In this document: in pieces, positions 44,599-53,322 of the stretch
Layout: each line of letters opens with the position of its first letter
Numbering within the stretch: position 1 is the stretch's first letter
Source: CAYLUN01 sp964386865
GTDB lineage: Bacteria > Verrucomicrobiota > Kiritimatiellia > RFP12 > UBA1067
Direction: 5' to 3'
Assembly (NCBI GenBank): GCA_964386865.1
Contig: CAYLUN010000031.1
Coordinates: forward strand, 1-55,182
DNA: 55,182 nucleotides
Made by a program: the position numbers and the translations under genes
Notes under the pieces: generated by a model
The model's database searches: none
Told to the model about the DNA's origin: nothing
The model's input: the letters and a program-made list of their open reading frames with translations, nothing else

Positions 44599-46461
44599 TC
44601 AAATGCAGTAGTCCGGAATCACGCGGCTGTCCGCCAACAGGCCCAGCACAGCGTCCACCTTCTCCTCGACGGGAGCGCCCTCAACCAAGGTGATCGACGC
44701 GGCCCGCGCCGGCTCGCCCGCTTCGACCAGGGCCACCACCAACAGCTCGTTCGGCTGGTTCAAGAGCTTGAGCCGCTCAACCGTGTACCCGTCCGCAGAG
44801 GGCAGCGCAGTAATGAAGATCAGCCCCGCGTCAGTCAGGATGCGGGCCAGCTCCCCCAGCCGCTGGATCTGCGCGTCATGCTCCGAGCGGTTGTCGGTGA
44901 CATCCGACGCCAGTCCGCGCGACAGGCTGGAATAGCCCAAGTAGTACGAGTTCAGGTTCAGCCTGAACAACCGCAGCTCCAGCTCCTTGCCGAACGCCTG
45001 CACCGCCTGCGCAGACGCGCCCGTCACGATCACGGTCTTGCCGATGTGCCGGCTGCGAACCAGCCGGTCGCGGGCCGTCACCAGCCCGGTTTCCCAGTGG
45101 AACTCGCGCCTCTCCACATGGCCGCGCAACAGGGTTTCAGGATCGCTCACCGCGCGCGGCGTCCCCGCGTCCACGAACACGCTGTCTGTCACCATCGCCG
45201 CGCCCGCCGTCACGTTGCTGATCGGGTCTACGAAGACCAGGCTCCCCGTCGCGTGGTTCGCCGTGTAGGTGTCGACATACAGCGGGAGCGTGGTCTCGAC
45301 TACGACGCGCCCGATGCCGTTGAGAGGCAGCTCGGAAACGGCCGCCTGCTCCATCGTGTTCACGTCGATCGCGTAGAGGAGCGTCTCGATGCGGGCCTTC
45401 ACGAAGCGTCCGGCGTGGCGCGCCAGGTAGTGCGAGCCCGCCTTCAGCGGCACCTCGCTCATCCAGATCACAACCGCCTCGAACCGGTCTTTCACCTGCG
45501 GCAGGTTGTTGTCGTGCGCGATCATGTCGCCGCTGCTCACGTCCACCTCGTCCTCCAGCTCCAGCGTCACAGCCTGCGGCGCGAAGGCTCCGGGCAGGTC
45601 GCCGTCTGCGGTCACAATTCGCTTCACGCGCGACGTCTTGTTGGAGGGCAGCACGCGCACCTTCTCGCCAGGCTTGACGGCGCCGGAAACGACCGTTCCC
45701 GCGAACCCGCGGAAGTTGAGGTGCGGCCGGATTACGACCTGGACAGGGAAGCGGAGGTCGCGCGTGTTAACGTCTTGCGACACGTCGACCGTTTCGAGAA
45801 TCTCCAGCAGGGACGGCCCCGCGTACCAAGGCGTCAGCTCCGGCGTGCGCGCCGTGACGTTGGTTCCCTTCAGCGCGGAAACCGGGACATACCGGATGTC
45901 CGGTATCTCGAGCTTCAGCGCGAAGTCACTGAACGCCTGGCGGATCGTTAGGAAGGTCTCCTCGCAGTAGCCGCCGATGTCCATCTTGTTGACGGCGACC
46001 AGCAGGTGCTTGATGCCCAGCAGCGACGCGATGAACGCGTGCCGCCGGGTCTGCGTCACCACGCCGTACCGCGCGTCGATGAGAATGATCGCAAGGTTGG
46101 CCGTCGACGCGCCCGTCGCCATGTTGCGCGTGTACTGCTCGTGTCCCGGCGTGTCCGCGATGATGAACTTGCGCTGCGGCGTCGAGAAGTAGCGGTACGC
46201 GACGTCGATGGTGATGCCCTGCTCGCGCTCCGCCTTGAGCCCGTCCAGCAGCAGCGCGTAGTCGATCTCGCCCGCGCCGGTCGTGCCGTTCTTGTCGCTC
46301 GCGTCTTGCAGCGAGCTGAGCTGGTCTTCGTAGATCAGCTTGCTGTCATACAGCAGGCGGCCGATCAGCGTCGACTTGCCGTCGTCCACAGAGCCGCAGG
46401 TGATGAACCGCAGCAGGTTCTTGTTCTCATGCTCGTTTAAGAAGGTGCCTATATCGCTCAT
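44599..46461 (-). CDS. cysN: Sulfate adenylyltransferase subunit 1 (CysN) with degenerate APS-kinase-like C-terminus
   Basis: A 620-residue protein. Residues 1-455 form CysN, the GTPase that drives APS synthesis with CysD: G1 GSVDDGKSTLIGRL, G3 DTPGHEQYTRNM, G4 VNKMD. Residues about 455-620 align with the APS kinase part of CysNC (GKTVIVTG, RIGELARILTDAGLIFITAL-like spacing) but the P-loop reads GASAQAVQA instead of GLSGSGKST, and the DGDN-type APS-binding motif reads YLGYSSLS. It is therefore probably inactive as a kinase. It follows cysD by 56 bp. Confidence 0.93.
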   Translation of the reverse strand: MSDIGTFLNEHENKNLLRFITCGSVDDGKSTLIGRLLYDSKLIYEDQLSSLQDASDKNGTTGAGEIDYALLLDGLKAEREQGITIDVAYRYFSTPQRKFIIADTPGHEQYTRNMATGASTANLAIILIDARYGVVTQTRRHAFIASLLGIKHLLVAVNKMDIGGYCEETFLTIRQAFSDFALKLEIPDIRYVPVSALKGTNVTARTPELTPWYAGPSLLEILETVDVSQDVNTRDLRFPVQVVIRPHLNFRGFAGTVVSGAVKPGEKVRVLPSNKTSRVKRIVTADGDLPGAFAPQAVTLELEDEVDVSSGDMIAHDNNLPQVKDRFEAVVIWMSEVPLKAGSHYLARHAGRFVKARIETLLYAIDVNTMEQAAVSELPLNGIGRVVVETTLPLYVDTYTANHATGSLVFVDPISNVTAGAAMVTDSVFVDAGTPRAVSDPETLLRGHVERREFHWETGLVTARDRLVRSRHIGKTVIVTGASAQAVQAFGKELELRLFRLNLNSYYLGYSSLSRGLASDVTDNRSEHDAQIQRLGELARILTDAGLIFITALPSADGYTVERLKLLNQPNELLVVALVEAGEPARAASITLVEGAPVEEKVDAVLGLLADSRVIPDYCI

Positions 46462-46517
46462 GCTCGCCTCGCCTTTCCTGTCACAGCCGCTTGCGCCTGA
46501 TGATGTCCGAACTCCGT

Positions 46518-47420
46518 CTAGAAGTACCCTTCCCTCTTCTTCTGCTCCATGGACGAGTCTCCATCGTGGTCGATCACGCGCGTCGAGCGCTCGCTGACGC
46601 GCACCTGCAGCGTTTCGGCTACGATGTCCTCGACTGTCGCCGCGCGGGACTCAACGGCGCCCGTGAGCGGATAACAGCCGAGCGTGCGAAAGCGCACCCA
46701 GCGCTCCTGCGGGCGCTCGCCTGGGGCCAGGCGCATCCTGTCGTCGTCCACCATGATCCACTGCCCATCGCGCTCGACCACCGGCCTGAGCGCGGCGTAG
46801 TAGAGCGGCACGATCGGTATGCGCTCAACGCGGATGTATTGCCAGATGTCGGTTTCCGTCCAGTTGGAAAGCGGAAAGACGCGCACGCTCTCTCCGGGGT
46901 TGACCCGGGCGTTGTAGATGTTCCACAGCTCAGGCCGCTGGTTCTTCGGATCCCACTGCTGATGCTTGTCGCGGAACGAGAAGACGCGCTCTTTCGCGCG
47001 CGACTTCTCCTCGTCGCGCCGCGCGCCGCCAAAGGCCAGGTCATACTTGCCGGCCTTGAGGGCTTGCAGCAGCGCCTGCGTCTTCATGATGTCCGTGTAC
47101 TTCCTACTGCCGTAGTCAAAGGGGTTCACGCCGTCGGCCCGACCTTGCTCGTTCGAGTGGACGATCAGCTCGAGGCCCTGCTCGGCGCAGAAGCGGTCGC
47201 GGAACGCGATCATTTCGCGGAACTTCCAGGTGGAGTCGATGTGCAGCAGGCTGAACGGCAGGCGGCCCGGGTAGAAGGCCTTCTGCGCCAAGCGCACCAG
47301 CACCGACGAATCCTTGCCGATCGAGTAGAGCATCACCGGATGCTGGGCCTGGCTGACAGCGTCCCGTATGATGTGGATGCTCTCGGCTTCGAGTTGTTTG
47401 AGCTGCGAAAGTGTTGTCAT
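46518..47420 (-). CDS. cysD: Sulfate adenylyltransferase subunit 2 (CysD)
   Basis: A 300-residue N-type ATP pyrophosphatase that makes APS from ATP and sulfate, with energy from CysN. PP-loop motif YSIGKDSSVLVRL (about 32-44), DPKNQRPELWNIYNAR, FPLSNWTETDIWQYI and the C-terminal VSERSTRVIDHDGDSSMEQKKREGYF are all family-typical (the last given at about 275-300). It lies between cysH and cysN. Confidence 0.96.
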   Translation of the reverse strand: MTTLSQLKQLEAESIHIIRDAVSQAQHPVMLYSIGKDSSVLVRLAQKAFYPGRLPFSLLHIDSTWKFREMIAFRDRFCAEQGLELIVHSNEQGRADGVNPFDYGSRKYTDIMKTQALLQALKAGKYDLAFGGARRDEEKSRAKERVFSFRDKHQQWDPKNQRPELWNIYNARVNPGESVRVFPLSNWTETDIWQYIRVERIPIVPLYYAALRPVVERDGQWIMVDDDRMRLAPGERPQERWVRFRTLGCYPLTGAVESRAATVEDIVAETLQVRVSERSTRVIDHDGDSSMEQKKREGYF

Positions 47421-47498
47421 CGTGTCCTGTCTCCTCGTGCTGCTGAGCCGACCCGCGACGCGCGACTTCCGACCCGCGTGCGAACCGACGCCTAACTC

Positions 47499-48200
47499 CT
47501 AACTCCTCCCGTGCAACCCGCACTCCCTGTGCGCGGCCTCCTCCCACCACCAGCGCCCAGACCGAACGTCTTCGGTTCGCTTCACAGCCCGCGTGCAGCA
47601 CGCGCAGCCGATGCTGGGAAACCCCTGGTCGTGCAAGGGGCTGTAGGGCACCTGCCGCGCGGCGACATAGCCCCACACCTGCTGCTCAGTCCAGTCTGCG
47701 AGCGGGCTCACTTTCACCAGCCCGTTCGCCAGATCCTCCTCCACCACACGGAGCGCTGCGCGCGTCACGGACTGCTCCCGCCGCAGGCCGCACAGCCACG
47801 CGCGATGCGCGGCCAGGGCCCGCTTGAGCGGCTCTAGCTTGCGCACGCGGCAGCAGAGCCTGCGGTTTTCCACGCTGTCGTAGAACAGGTTGACTCCTTT
47901 TTCAGCTACCATCGCCTCCACGGACGGGCGGTCGGGAAAAAAGACCCGGATTCTCACGCCATACCGCTTCTCCGTTTCGGCGAGCAGCGCATACGTCTCG
48001 GGGAACAGGCGCCCCGTATCGAGCGTGACCAGCGGAATCGGCCAGCGGTTGCGGGCAATGATCTCCGTGATCACTTGATCTTCGGCGGCTAGCGACGTCG
48101 CAAATACCAGCCCCTCTCCGAACGTCTCCCACGCCAGCCGGATCACGCTTTCGGCGTCCCGGCCCTCAAGCTCTTTTTGCAATTGCTCTACCGTCGTCAT
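47499..48200 (-). CDS. cysH: Adenylylsulfate (APS) reductase, 4Fe-4S type CysH
   Basis: A 233-residue thioredoxin-dependent reductase converting APS to sulfite and AMP. The cluster cysteines that separate APS reductases from cluster-free PAPS reductases are present: CC in RRLCCRVRK (about 115-116) and C-x-x-C in IGCACCTRA, plus the catalytic C-terminal cysteine in ECGLHG. The LDTGRLFPETY nucleotide segment is intact. APS use makes an APS kinase unnecessary, in line with the degenerate kinase domain of the neighbouring CysN. Confidence 0.93.
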   Translation of the reverse strand: MTTVEQLQKELEGRDAESVIRLAWETFGEGLVFATSLAAEDQVITEIIARNRWPIPLVTLDTGRLFPETYALLAETEKRYGVRIRVFFPDRPSVEAMVAEKGVNLFYDSVENRRLCCRVRKLEPLKRALAAHRAWLCGLRREQSVTRAALRVVEEDLANGLVKVSPLADWTEQQVWGYVAARQVPYSPLHDQGFPSIGCACCTRAVKRTEDVRSGRWWWEEAAHRECGLHGRS

Positions 48201-48268
48201 TCCATCACCTCTTCTTCGCTTCTCGTAACAGTCTAACCGACTAGCGGCCTACAGCCTAACAGCCTGCC

Positions 48269-49336
48269 CTAAATCACATAGTCCGCCGCATCGGCCGCCG
48301 CGCCGTACAGGCGCGACTCTTTAGGAACCAGGTACACGTTCTGCCCGGCCGTCACGGGCGTGGCGCGGTAGGTCTCATGGGGCACATGCACCTGCACCAC
48401 GTTGTTCTGTCCGTTCAGCAGCTCGATCTTGACGAGCGGGCCAGCCGTCAGCACGCGATACACTTGCGCCGGCAGGCTGATGCCGGAGCCGGGCAGAATC
48501 TGCACGGCCAAGTCGTGCGGCCTCACCAAAAGCCGCACGGATCCCTCGCCCGTTTGCGCGTCCGTGAAGACGGGCGCCTCGTTGTGCAGCCGCCCGTGGA
48601 ACACGTTCACGTCTCCGAGGAACTTCATCACAAACTCCGTGGCCGGGTTCTGGAAAACCTCGTTCGGCTGCCCCACCTGTTCGACGCGGCCCTTGTTCAT
48701 CACCACGATGTGATCCGCCACCTCCAGCGCCTCCTCCTGATCGTGCGTCACGAAAATACTGGTCACGTGGATCGTGTCGTGCAGGTGCCGCAGCCAGCGC
48801 CGCAGCTCGGCTCGAACCTGCGCGTCCAGCGCCCCGAACGGCTCGTCGAGCAGGAGGACCTTCGGCTGGATCGCGAGCGCGCGGGCCAGCGCGACGCGCT
48901 GCCGCTGCCCGCCCGAGAGCTGCGACGGGAAGCGCGGCGCGAGCTGCTCGAGCTGCACGAGCCTGAGCAGCTCATGCACCCGATCTTTGATCTCAGCCTG
49001 CGAAGGACGCTGGCCGCGCGGTTTGACGCGCAGGCCGAACGCGACGTTGTCGAACACCGTCATGTGCCGAAACAGCGCATAGTGCTGGAAAACGAACCCC
49101 ACCTGGCGGCGGTTGACCGGATTGTCCGTCACCGGCAGCCCGTCAAACAGGATCTGACCGCCCGTGCCCTCGTCGGCGCTTTCCAGCCCCGCAACGATGC
49201 GTAGCAGCGTGGTCTTGCCGGATCCCGACGGTCCCAGCAGCGCGGTCAGGCCGCCCGATGGCACCTCGAGGTTTACCTCGCTCAGGGCCCGAAAGGCCCC
49301 GAACGTCTTGCTGATATTCCGTATCGATATGCTCAT
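48269..49336 (-). CDS. cysA: Sulfate/thiosulfate ABC transporter ATP-binding protein
   Basis: A 355-residue CysA. Walker A GPSGSGKTTLLR, signature QLSGGQRQRVALARAL, Walker B VLLLDEPFGALD and switch VTHDQEEALEVA; after about residue 235 there is a TOBE-like regulatory domain (VRLLVRPHDLAVQIL). It energises the CysT/CysW channel. 13 bp after cysW, first 68 bp before cysH. Confidence 0.95.
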   Translation of the reverse strand: MSISIRNISKTFGAFRALSEVNLEVPSGGLTALLGPSGSGKTTLLRIVAGLESADEGTGGQILFDGLPVTDNPVNRRQVGFVFQHYALFRHMTVFDNVAFGLRVKPRGQRPSQAEIKDRVHELLRLVQLEQLAPRFPSQLSGGQRQRVALARALAIQPKVLLLDEPFGALDAQVRAELRRWLRHLHDTIHVTSIFVTHDQEEALEVADHIVVMNKGRVEQVGQPNEVFQNPATEFVMKFLGDVNVFHGRLHNEAPVFTDAQTGEGSVRLLVRPHDLAVQILPGSGISLPAQVYRVLTAGPLVKIELLNGQNNVVQVHVPHETYRATPVTAGQNVYLVPKESRLYGAAADAADYVI

Positions 49337-49349
49337 GGCTGTCCTCCCG

Positions 49350-50183
49350 CTAGGCGGCGTCGCGCGCGCCCTTCAACTCCACGATTGTTTTCAGCACCAG
49401 CGTCACCACCGCCAGCCCCGCGAGCAACGAGGCGCAGGCGAAAGAGGCGGTGAAGCTGTACTCGTTGTAGAGAACCTCGACGTGAAGCGGCAGCGTGTTG
49501 GTCTCTCCCCGGATGTGCCCCGAGACCACGGAGACTGCTCCGAACTCGCCCATGGCTCTCGCGTTGCAGAGGATGATGCCGTAAAGCAGGCCCCACTTGA
49601 TGTTTGGCAGGGTCACCTTTAGGAACGTCTGCCAGCCGGTCGCGCCGAGGCTCAACGCCGCCTGCTCCTCTTCGGAGCCTTGTTCCGTCATGAGGGGGAT
49701 CAGCTCGCGGGCCACGAAGGGGAAGGTGACGAACAGCGTGGCCAGCAGGATGCCGGTCGCGCCGAAGACGACTTTGACGCCGTGAGCGGTGAGCCACTCG
49801 CCCAGCCAGCCGTGCCGCCCGAACACCAGGATGAAGATCAAGCCCGCGATCACCGGCGAGACCGCGAAGGGCAGGTCCACCAGAGAGAGCAGCAGGCTGC
49901 GGCCTTTGAAGCGGAACTTGGCCAGCGCCCACGCCGCGGCGAGGCCGAAGGCCGTGTTGAGCGGCACGACCAGCGCCGTAACGCCCAGCGTCAGCGCGAT
50001 CGACGCGCGTGCATCGGGCTCGCTGACGCTCTCCAGCCAGAGTCTGACGCCACCGGCAAAGGCCTCTTTCAGAACGACCAGGAGCGGGAGCACGATGAGG
50101 GTGCCGATGATCAGCAGGGCCGCCGCGGTCAGCGCGGCGTTTCCTGCGGTTCCGAGTTCGTGTGGTGAGCGAGTATTCTTCAC
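49350..50183 (-). CDS. cysW: Sulfate ABC transporter permease CysW
   Basis: A 277-residue permease with about six membrane helices and the EAA-type loop (EEEQAALSLGATGWQTFLKVTLPNIKWGLLYG at about 185-215; the core is EQAALSLGATGWQTF). GTG at 50183 is chosen, eight bases after GAGG; a TTG at 50204 would overlap cysT. CysW is told from CysT by its later gene position and by FGAVSVVSGHIRGETNTLP. Confidence 0.92.
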   Translation of the reverse strand: MKNTRSPHELGTAGNAALTAAALLIIGTLIVLPLLVVLKEAFAGGVRLWLESVSEPDARASIALTLGVTALVVPLNTAFGLAAAWALAKFRFKGRSLLLSLVDLPFAVSPVIAGLIFILVFGRHGWLGEWLTAHGVKVVFGATGILLATLFVTFPFVARELIPLMTEQGSEEEQAALSLGATGWQTFLKVTLPNIKWGLLYGIILCNARAMGEFGAVSVVSGHIRGETNTLPLHVEVLYNEYSFTASFACASLLAGLAVVTLVLKTIVELKGARDAA

Positions 50184-50193
50184 GGTCGTTCCC

Positions 50194-51021
50194 TCAGCTG
50201 CCAAAAACGCGTGCGACGCGGGACTGAAGCACGTTGATCAGGAGAATGCACGCGAGCGACAGCGACAGCAGCGTTACGGCGATTGCGGTCGCGCCGGCGT
50301 AGTCGAACTGCTCCAGCTTGGTGATGATGAGCAGCGAGGCGATCTCCGTCTTCATCGGCATGTTGCCCGCGATAAAGACCACCGAGCCGTATTCGCCCAG
50401 CGCCCTCGAAAAGGCCAGCGTGAAGCCGCTCAGAATCGAAGGCGCCAGCAGCGGCAGCACCACGCGCCCCATCGTCTGCAGCCGTGTCGCCCCGAGGCTG
50501 GTTGAAGCCTCCTCCAGCTCGCGGTTCAGATCCGCCAGGGCAGGCTGCACGCTGCGGATCACAAACGGGAGACCGATGAAGATCATCGCCAGCGTGATGC
50601 CCGTTGCCGTGAAGGCGACCTTGATGCCGAGCTTGCCCAGCGCAGACCCTAGTGTGGCCTGCGGCGCGAAGAGCGCGGTGAGCGCTATTCCGCTCACGGC
50701 CGTCGGCATTGCGAACGGCAGGTCGACCAGCGCGTCCACCAGCCGCTTGAGCGGAAAGCGGCCGCGCACGAGGAACCAGGCCACCGTCACGCCCAGCACC
50801 ACGTTCACGAGCGCCGCCAGAAAGGCCGTCAGGAAGGTGACTTTGAACGAAGCCAGCACGCGCGGCTGGCGGATCGTGTCGATAAAGCCAGCCCAGCCGT
50901 GATCGGCGCTGCGTATCACGAGGGCGCTGAGCGGCACCAGCACGATCAGAGACAGGTAGAACAGGGTGAATCCGAGCGACGGGCCGAAGCCCGGCAAAAC
51001 GCTTTTTTCTTTGAAGTTCAG
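50194..51021 (-). CDS. cysT: Sulfate ABC transporter permease CysT (probable CTG start)
   Basis: A permease of about 275 residues with six hydrophobic segments and an EAA loop (LEEASTSLGATRLQTM). The family normally begins with a short charged stretch before SVLPGFGxSLGF. Here TTG at 50997 would cut this off; upstream the frame has no ATG or GTG before a stop at 51054-51052. A CTG at 51021 has GGAGG (51029-51033) seven bases upstream and yields NFKEKSVLPGFGPSLGF, so CTG initiation is proposed. A 10-bp gap precedes the cysW ribosome site. Confidence 0.85.
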   Translation of the reverse strand: MNFKEKSVLPGFGPSLGFTLFYLSLIVLVPLSALVIRSADHGWAGFIDTIRQPRVLASFKVTFLTAFLAALVNVVLGVTVAWFLVRGRFPLKRLVDALVDLPFAMPTAVSGIALTALFAPQATLGSALGKLGIKVAFTATGITLAMIFIGLPFVIRSVQPALADLNRELEEASTSLGATRLQTMGRVVLPLLAPSILSGFTLAFSRALGEYGSVVFIAGNMPMKTEIASLLIITKLEQFDYAGATAIAVTLLSLSLACILLINVLQSRVARVFGS

Positions 51022-51064
51022 TTTCAGGCCTCCGTTCGCGCTGTGGCGGCGTTATCGCCTCGCC

Positions 51065-52132
51065 TCACTTGGTGCCAGGCAGATAGATTTGGTCGAACAC
51101 GCCGCCGTCGGCGAAATGCTCGCGCTGCGCGCGCTGCCAACCGCCGAAGACCGCGTCGACGGTGAGCAGCTTGACCGATGAAAAGCGGGCGATGTCGGTG
51201 GGATCCGCGCTCTCCGGCGTGCGGGGCCTGTAGTAGTGCTTCGCGGCCAGGCGTTGTCCGTCTGCCGAGTACAGGTGCCTCAGGTAGGCTTCGGCGATCT
51301 CGCGGGTGCCGTGGCGGGCGGCCACGTTGTCCACCACCGCCACGGCCGGCTCGGCGAGAATGCTTGTCGGAGGCACGACGATGTCGAACGAGCCTTTGCC
51401 GAGCTTGTCGAGCGCGAGATAGGCCTCGTTCTCCCACGTGAGCAGGACGTCGCCGATGCCGCGCTGGGCGAACGTCGTGGTCGCGCCGCGCGCGCCGGAG
51501 TCTAGAACGGGCACGTTCTTGTAGAGCGCCGCCAGGAAATTCTTGGCTTTCGCTTGGGCCGCCGCCACCTGACTCGCAGCTTCGGGCTTGGTCAGCGCGG
51601 AGAGGTCGCCGCCCAGTTCGCGGTCGATCACGTGTGCCCACGCGGCGAGGTGGTTCCAGCGGGCGCCGCCGGAGGTCTTGGGGTTGGGTGTGATTACCTC
51701 CACGCCCGGTTTGAGCAGGTCGTCCCACGTCGTGATCCGCTTCGGATTGCCTTTCCGCACGAGGAAAACGATTGTGGATGTGTACGGCGCGCTGTTGTGC
51801 GGAAGCCGCGTGCGCCAGTCGGCTGGCAGGAGCCCGGACTTGGCCGCGACCTCATCGATGTCATACGCGAGGGCCAAGGTCAGGACGTCGGCTTCCAGCC
51901 CGTCAATAACGGCGCGGGCCTGTTTGCCCGACCCGCCGTGCGATTGCTTGATGACCACCCGCTGTCCGCTGTGGCCGCTCGCGTAGTGGGCGGCAAAGAG
52001 AGCGTTGTAGTCGCGGTAGAACTCACGCGTTGGATCGTACGACGCATTCAGAATCGATGGCGTGCCGCCCAGCAGCGCCGGCGCAGCGAATGCGACTGCC
52101 GTTACTATCGAAGAGAGTTTGGCTAGATGCAT
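51065..52132 (-). CDS. cysP: Sulfate/thiosulfate-binding periplasmic protein
   Basis: A 355-residue solute-binding protein: signal peptide MHLAKLSSIVTAVAFAAPALLGG, then the sulfate-binding fold with SYDPTREFYRDYN, QSHGGSGKQARAVIDGL, NPKTSGGARWNH and LTWENEAYLAL, the positions that hold the anion by main-chain and Ser contacts. ATG 52132 has AAGGAG six bases upstream and is the signal start; the frame further 5' lies across the promoter. First gene of the sulfate operon. CysP and Sbp are not separable here. Confidence 0.93.
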   Translation of the reverse strand: MHLAKLSSIVTAVAFAAPALLGGTPSILNASYDPTREFYRDYNALFAAHYASGHSGQRVVIKQSHGGSGKQARAVIDGLEADVLTLALAYDIDEVAAKSGLLPADWRTRLPHNSAPYTSTIVFLVRKGNPKRITTWDDLLKPGVEVITPNPKTSGGARWNHLAAWAHVIDRELGGDLSALTKPEAASQVAAAQAKAKNFLAALYKNVPVLDSGARGATTTFAQRGIGDVLLTWENEAYLALDKLGKGSFDIVVPPTSILAEPAVAVVDNVAARHGTREIAEAYLRHLYSADGQRLAAKHYYRPRTPESADPTDIARFSSVKLLTVDAVFGGWQRAQREHFADGGVFDQIYLPGTK

Positions 52133-52210
52133 GGTGTCTCCTTGTTCGGGTCGGTTTCGCGTGCCTGACCGAGCCGCGTGCGCAGACCTTTTGGCCCTGA
52201 AACGGAGCAC

Positions 52211-52239
52211 ACAATACCATCTTTAGACTAGTATGTCAA
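52211..52239 (-). promoter_or_regulatory. Sigma70-type promoter of the sulfate assimilation operon
   Basis: On the minus strand TTGACA (52234-52239), a 17-bp spacer and TATTGT (52211-52216). This is the best promoter match in the window, 79 bp before the cysP start. Confidence 0.75.
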
Positions 52240-52247
52240 TAGACTAG
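52224..52247. promoter_or_regulatory. TAGACTAG direct repeats at the cys promoter: candidate operator
   Basis: TAGACTAG occurs at 52224-52231 (in the promoter spacer) and 52240-52247 (directly upstream of the -35), 16 bp apart, about one and a half helical turns. A related TAGACTCG lies at 52267-52274. A repressor or activator of sulfur or Fe-S response (for example an Rrf2-type protein) would be well placed; the regulator is not in the window. Confidence 0.5.
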
Positions 52248-52268
52248 ATAGTGTATCAAAAGTGTATA

Positions 52269-52285
52269 GACTCGAGCCTCGAGTC
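52269..52285. promoter_or_regulatory. 17-bp palindrome GACTCGAGCCTCGAGTC
   Basis: GACTCGAG (52269-52276), C, CTCGAGTC (52278-52285), in the 163-bp gap between the pseudouridine synthase stop and cysP. On the minus strand it follows the pseudouridine synthase stop and is followed by TATACACTTTT, so it may be a weak terminator; a dimeric-regulator site upstream of the cys promoter is the alternative. Confidence 0.45.
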
Positions 52286-52295
52286 ATCTGAACCG

Positions 52296-53264
52296 TCACG
52301 CCTCCTGCTTCAAACCCCTCAGAAGGCTTTCCATATCTGCCGGAAGCGGAGCACACAGCTCCGTGCGCGCGCCATACTTAGGATGTCTAAACATCAAGTA
52401 ATCCGCATGTAGGGCCTGGCGGCGCACGCGCAGCAGTTGAAGGTCGGCCTGAGAGAGCGCATCCCCGCAAAAGCGCAGAAATAGCGTCTCGTCAACGCCA
52501 TACAGCTTGTCGCCAACCACTGGAAAACCGAGCGCCAGCAACGTGGCCCTGATCTGGTGCAGCCGACCGGTTTTTGGCAGGGCGCGCACGACACTGCACG
52601 CCCCGCACGCGGACTCGCGCACGAGCACGGTCTCTGCCCACTCCGCGCGTGGTTCGGGTGCCACACCCCTTGGCGCTTCAGCCAAGAACCGGCGCTTCTT
52701 GCGGATGACCGACTCCCGGTCTTGCACCAGCCAGCCGGACGCCTCGACGCGATCAGGAAAAGCGCCTTCCACAACTACGGTATACCCCTTCTCCACGCGA
52801 TGCGCCGCAAACTGCGTCCACAGGTTGTGCGCCGCCTCAGGCGTCTTCCCGATGATCACCAGCCCAGACGTCTCGCGGTCGATGCGGTTTACCAGCACCG
52901 GCTCCTTCACGCCGAAGCGCGACTTCGCCAACGCCCACAGCGTGTGATTGAAGTACCGTCCGCCCGGATGACATGGCAAATTGCCGGACTTGCTTACGAC
53001 CAGAAGCAACGGGTCGTCGAGTATGACGTCCACGCGCTCGTCCACTGGCGGCTCCTGAATGCCGCTCGCGTCGTACGACAACACGTCGCCCGTCCGGAGC
53101 GCCACCTCCGCGTCGCACGCTCGGCCGTTCACGCGCACCCGCCCCTCTGAAGCGAGGCCGCACCACTCTGCCACGGAGTGGTACGTGAACCGGGCGGCCA
53201 GAAACTCCGACAGCACACGCCCCGCGTCTTTCTCGTGAATCGTAAATTTCATCTCGCGCGTCAT
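52296..53264 (-). CDS. RluA-family RNA pseudouridine synthase
   Basis: A 322-residue enzyme that isomerises uridines in rRNA or tRNA. An S4-type RNA-binding N-domain (about 10-75, EGRVRVNGRACDAEVALRTGDVLSY) precedes the catalytic RluA domain with NRIDRETSGLVIIGKTPEAA (catalytic Asp about 128) and RLHQIRATLLALGFPVVGDKLYG. ATG 53264 follows AAAGG by five bases; a GTG at 53270 and an ATG at 53252 are alternatives. Which RluA/C/D subgroup and target uridine are not decidable. Confidence 0.9.
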   Translation of the reverse strand: MTREMKFTIHEKDAGRVLSEFLAARFTYHSVAEWCGLASEGRVRVNGRACDAEVALRTGDVLSYDASGIQEPPVDERVDVILDDPLLLVVSKSGNLPCHPGGRYFNHTLWALAKSRFGVKEPVLVNRIDRETSGLVIIGKTPEAAHNLWTQFAAHRVEKGYTVVVEGAFPDRVEASGWLVQDRESVIRKKRRFLAEAPRGVAPEPRAEWAETVLVRESACGACSVVRALPKTGRLHQIRATLLALGFPVVGDKLYGVDETLFLRFCGDALSQADLQLLRVRRQALHADYLMFRHPKYGARTELCAPLPADMESLLRGLKQEA

Positions 53265-53322
53265 GGGCACCTTTGTCGTTGAACCGCCCCCTTCACCATG
53301 CTATAGTTTTACGGCATTTAAT

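Noticed and set aside
52133..52295. SAM riboswitch or T-box upstream of the sulfate operon
   Set aside because: The leader between promoter and cysP is about 70 bases and shows no riboswitch-like conserved boxes; a DNA operator explains the repeats better.
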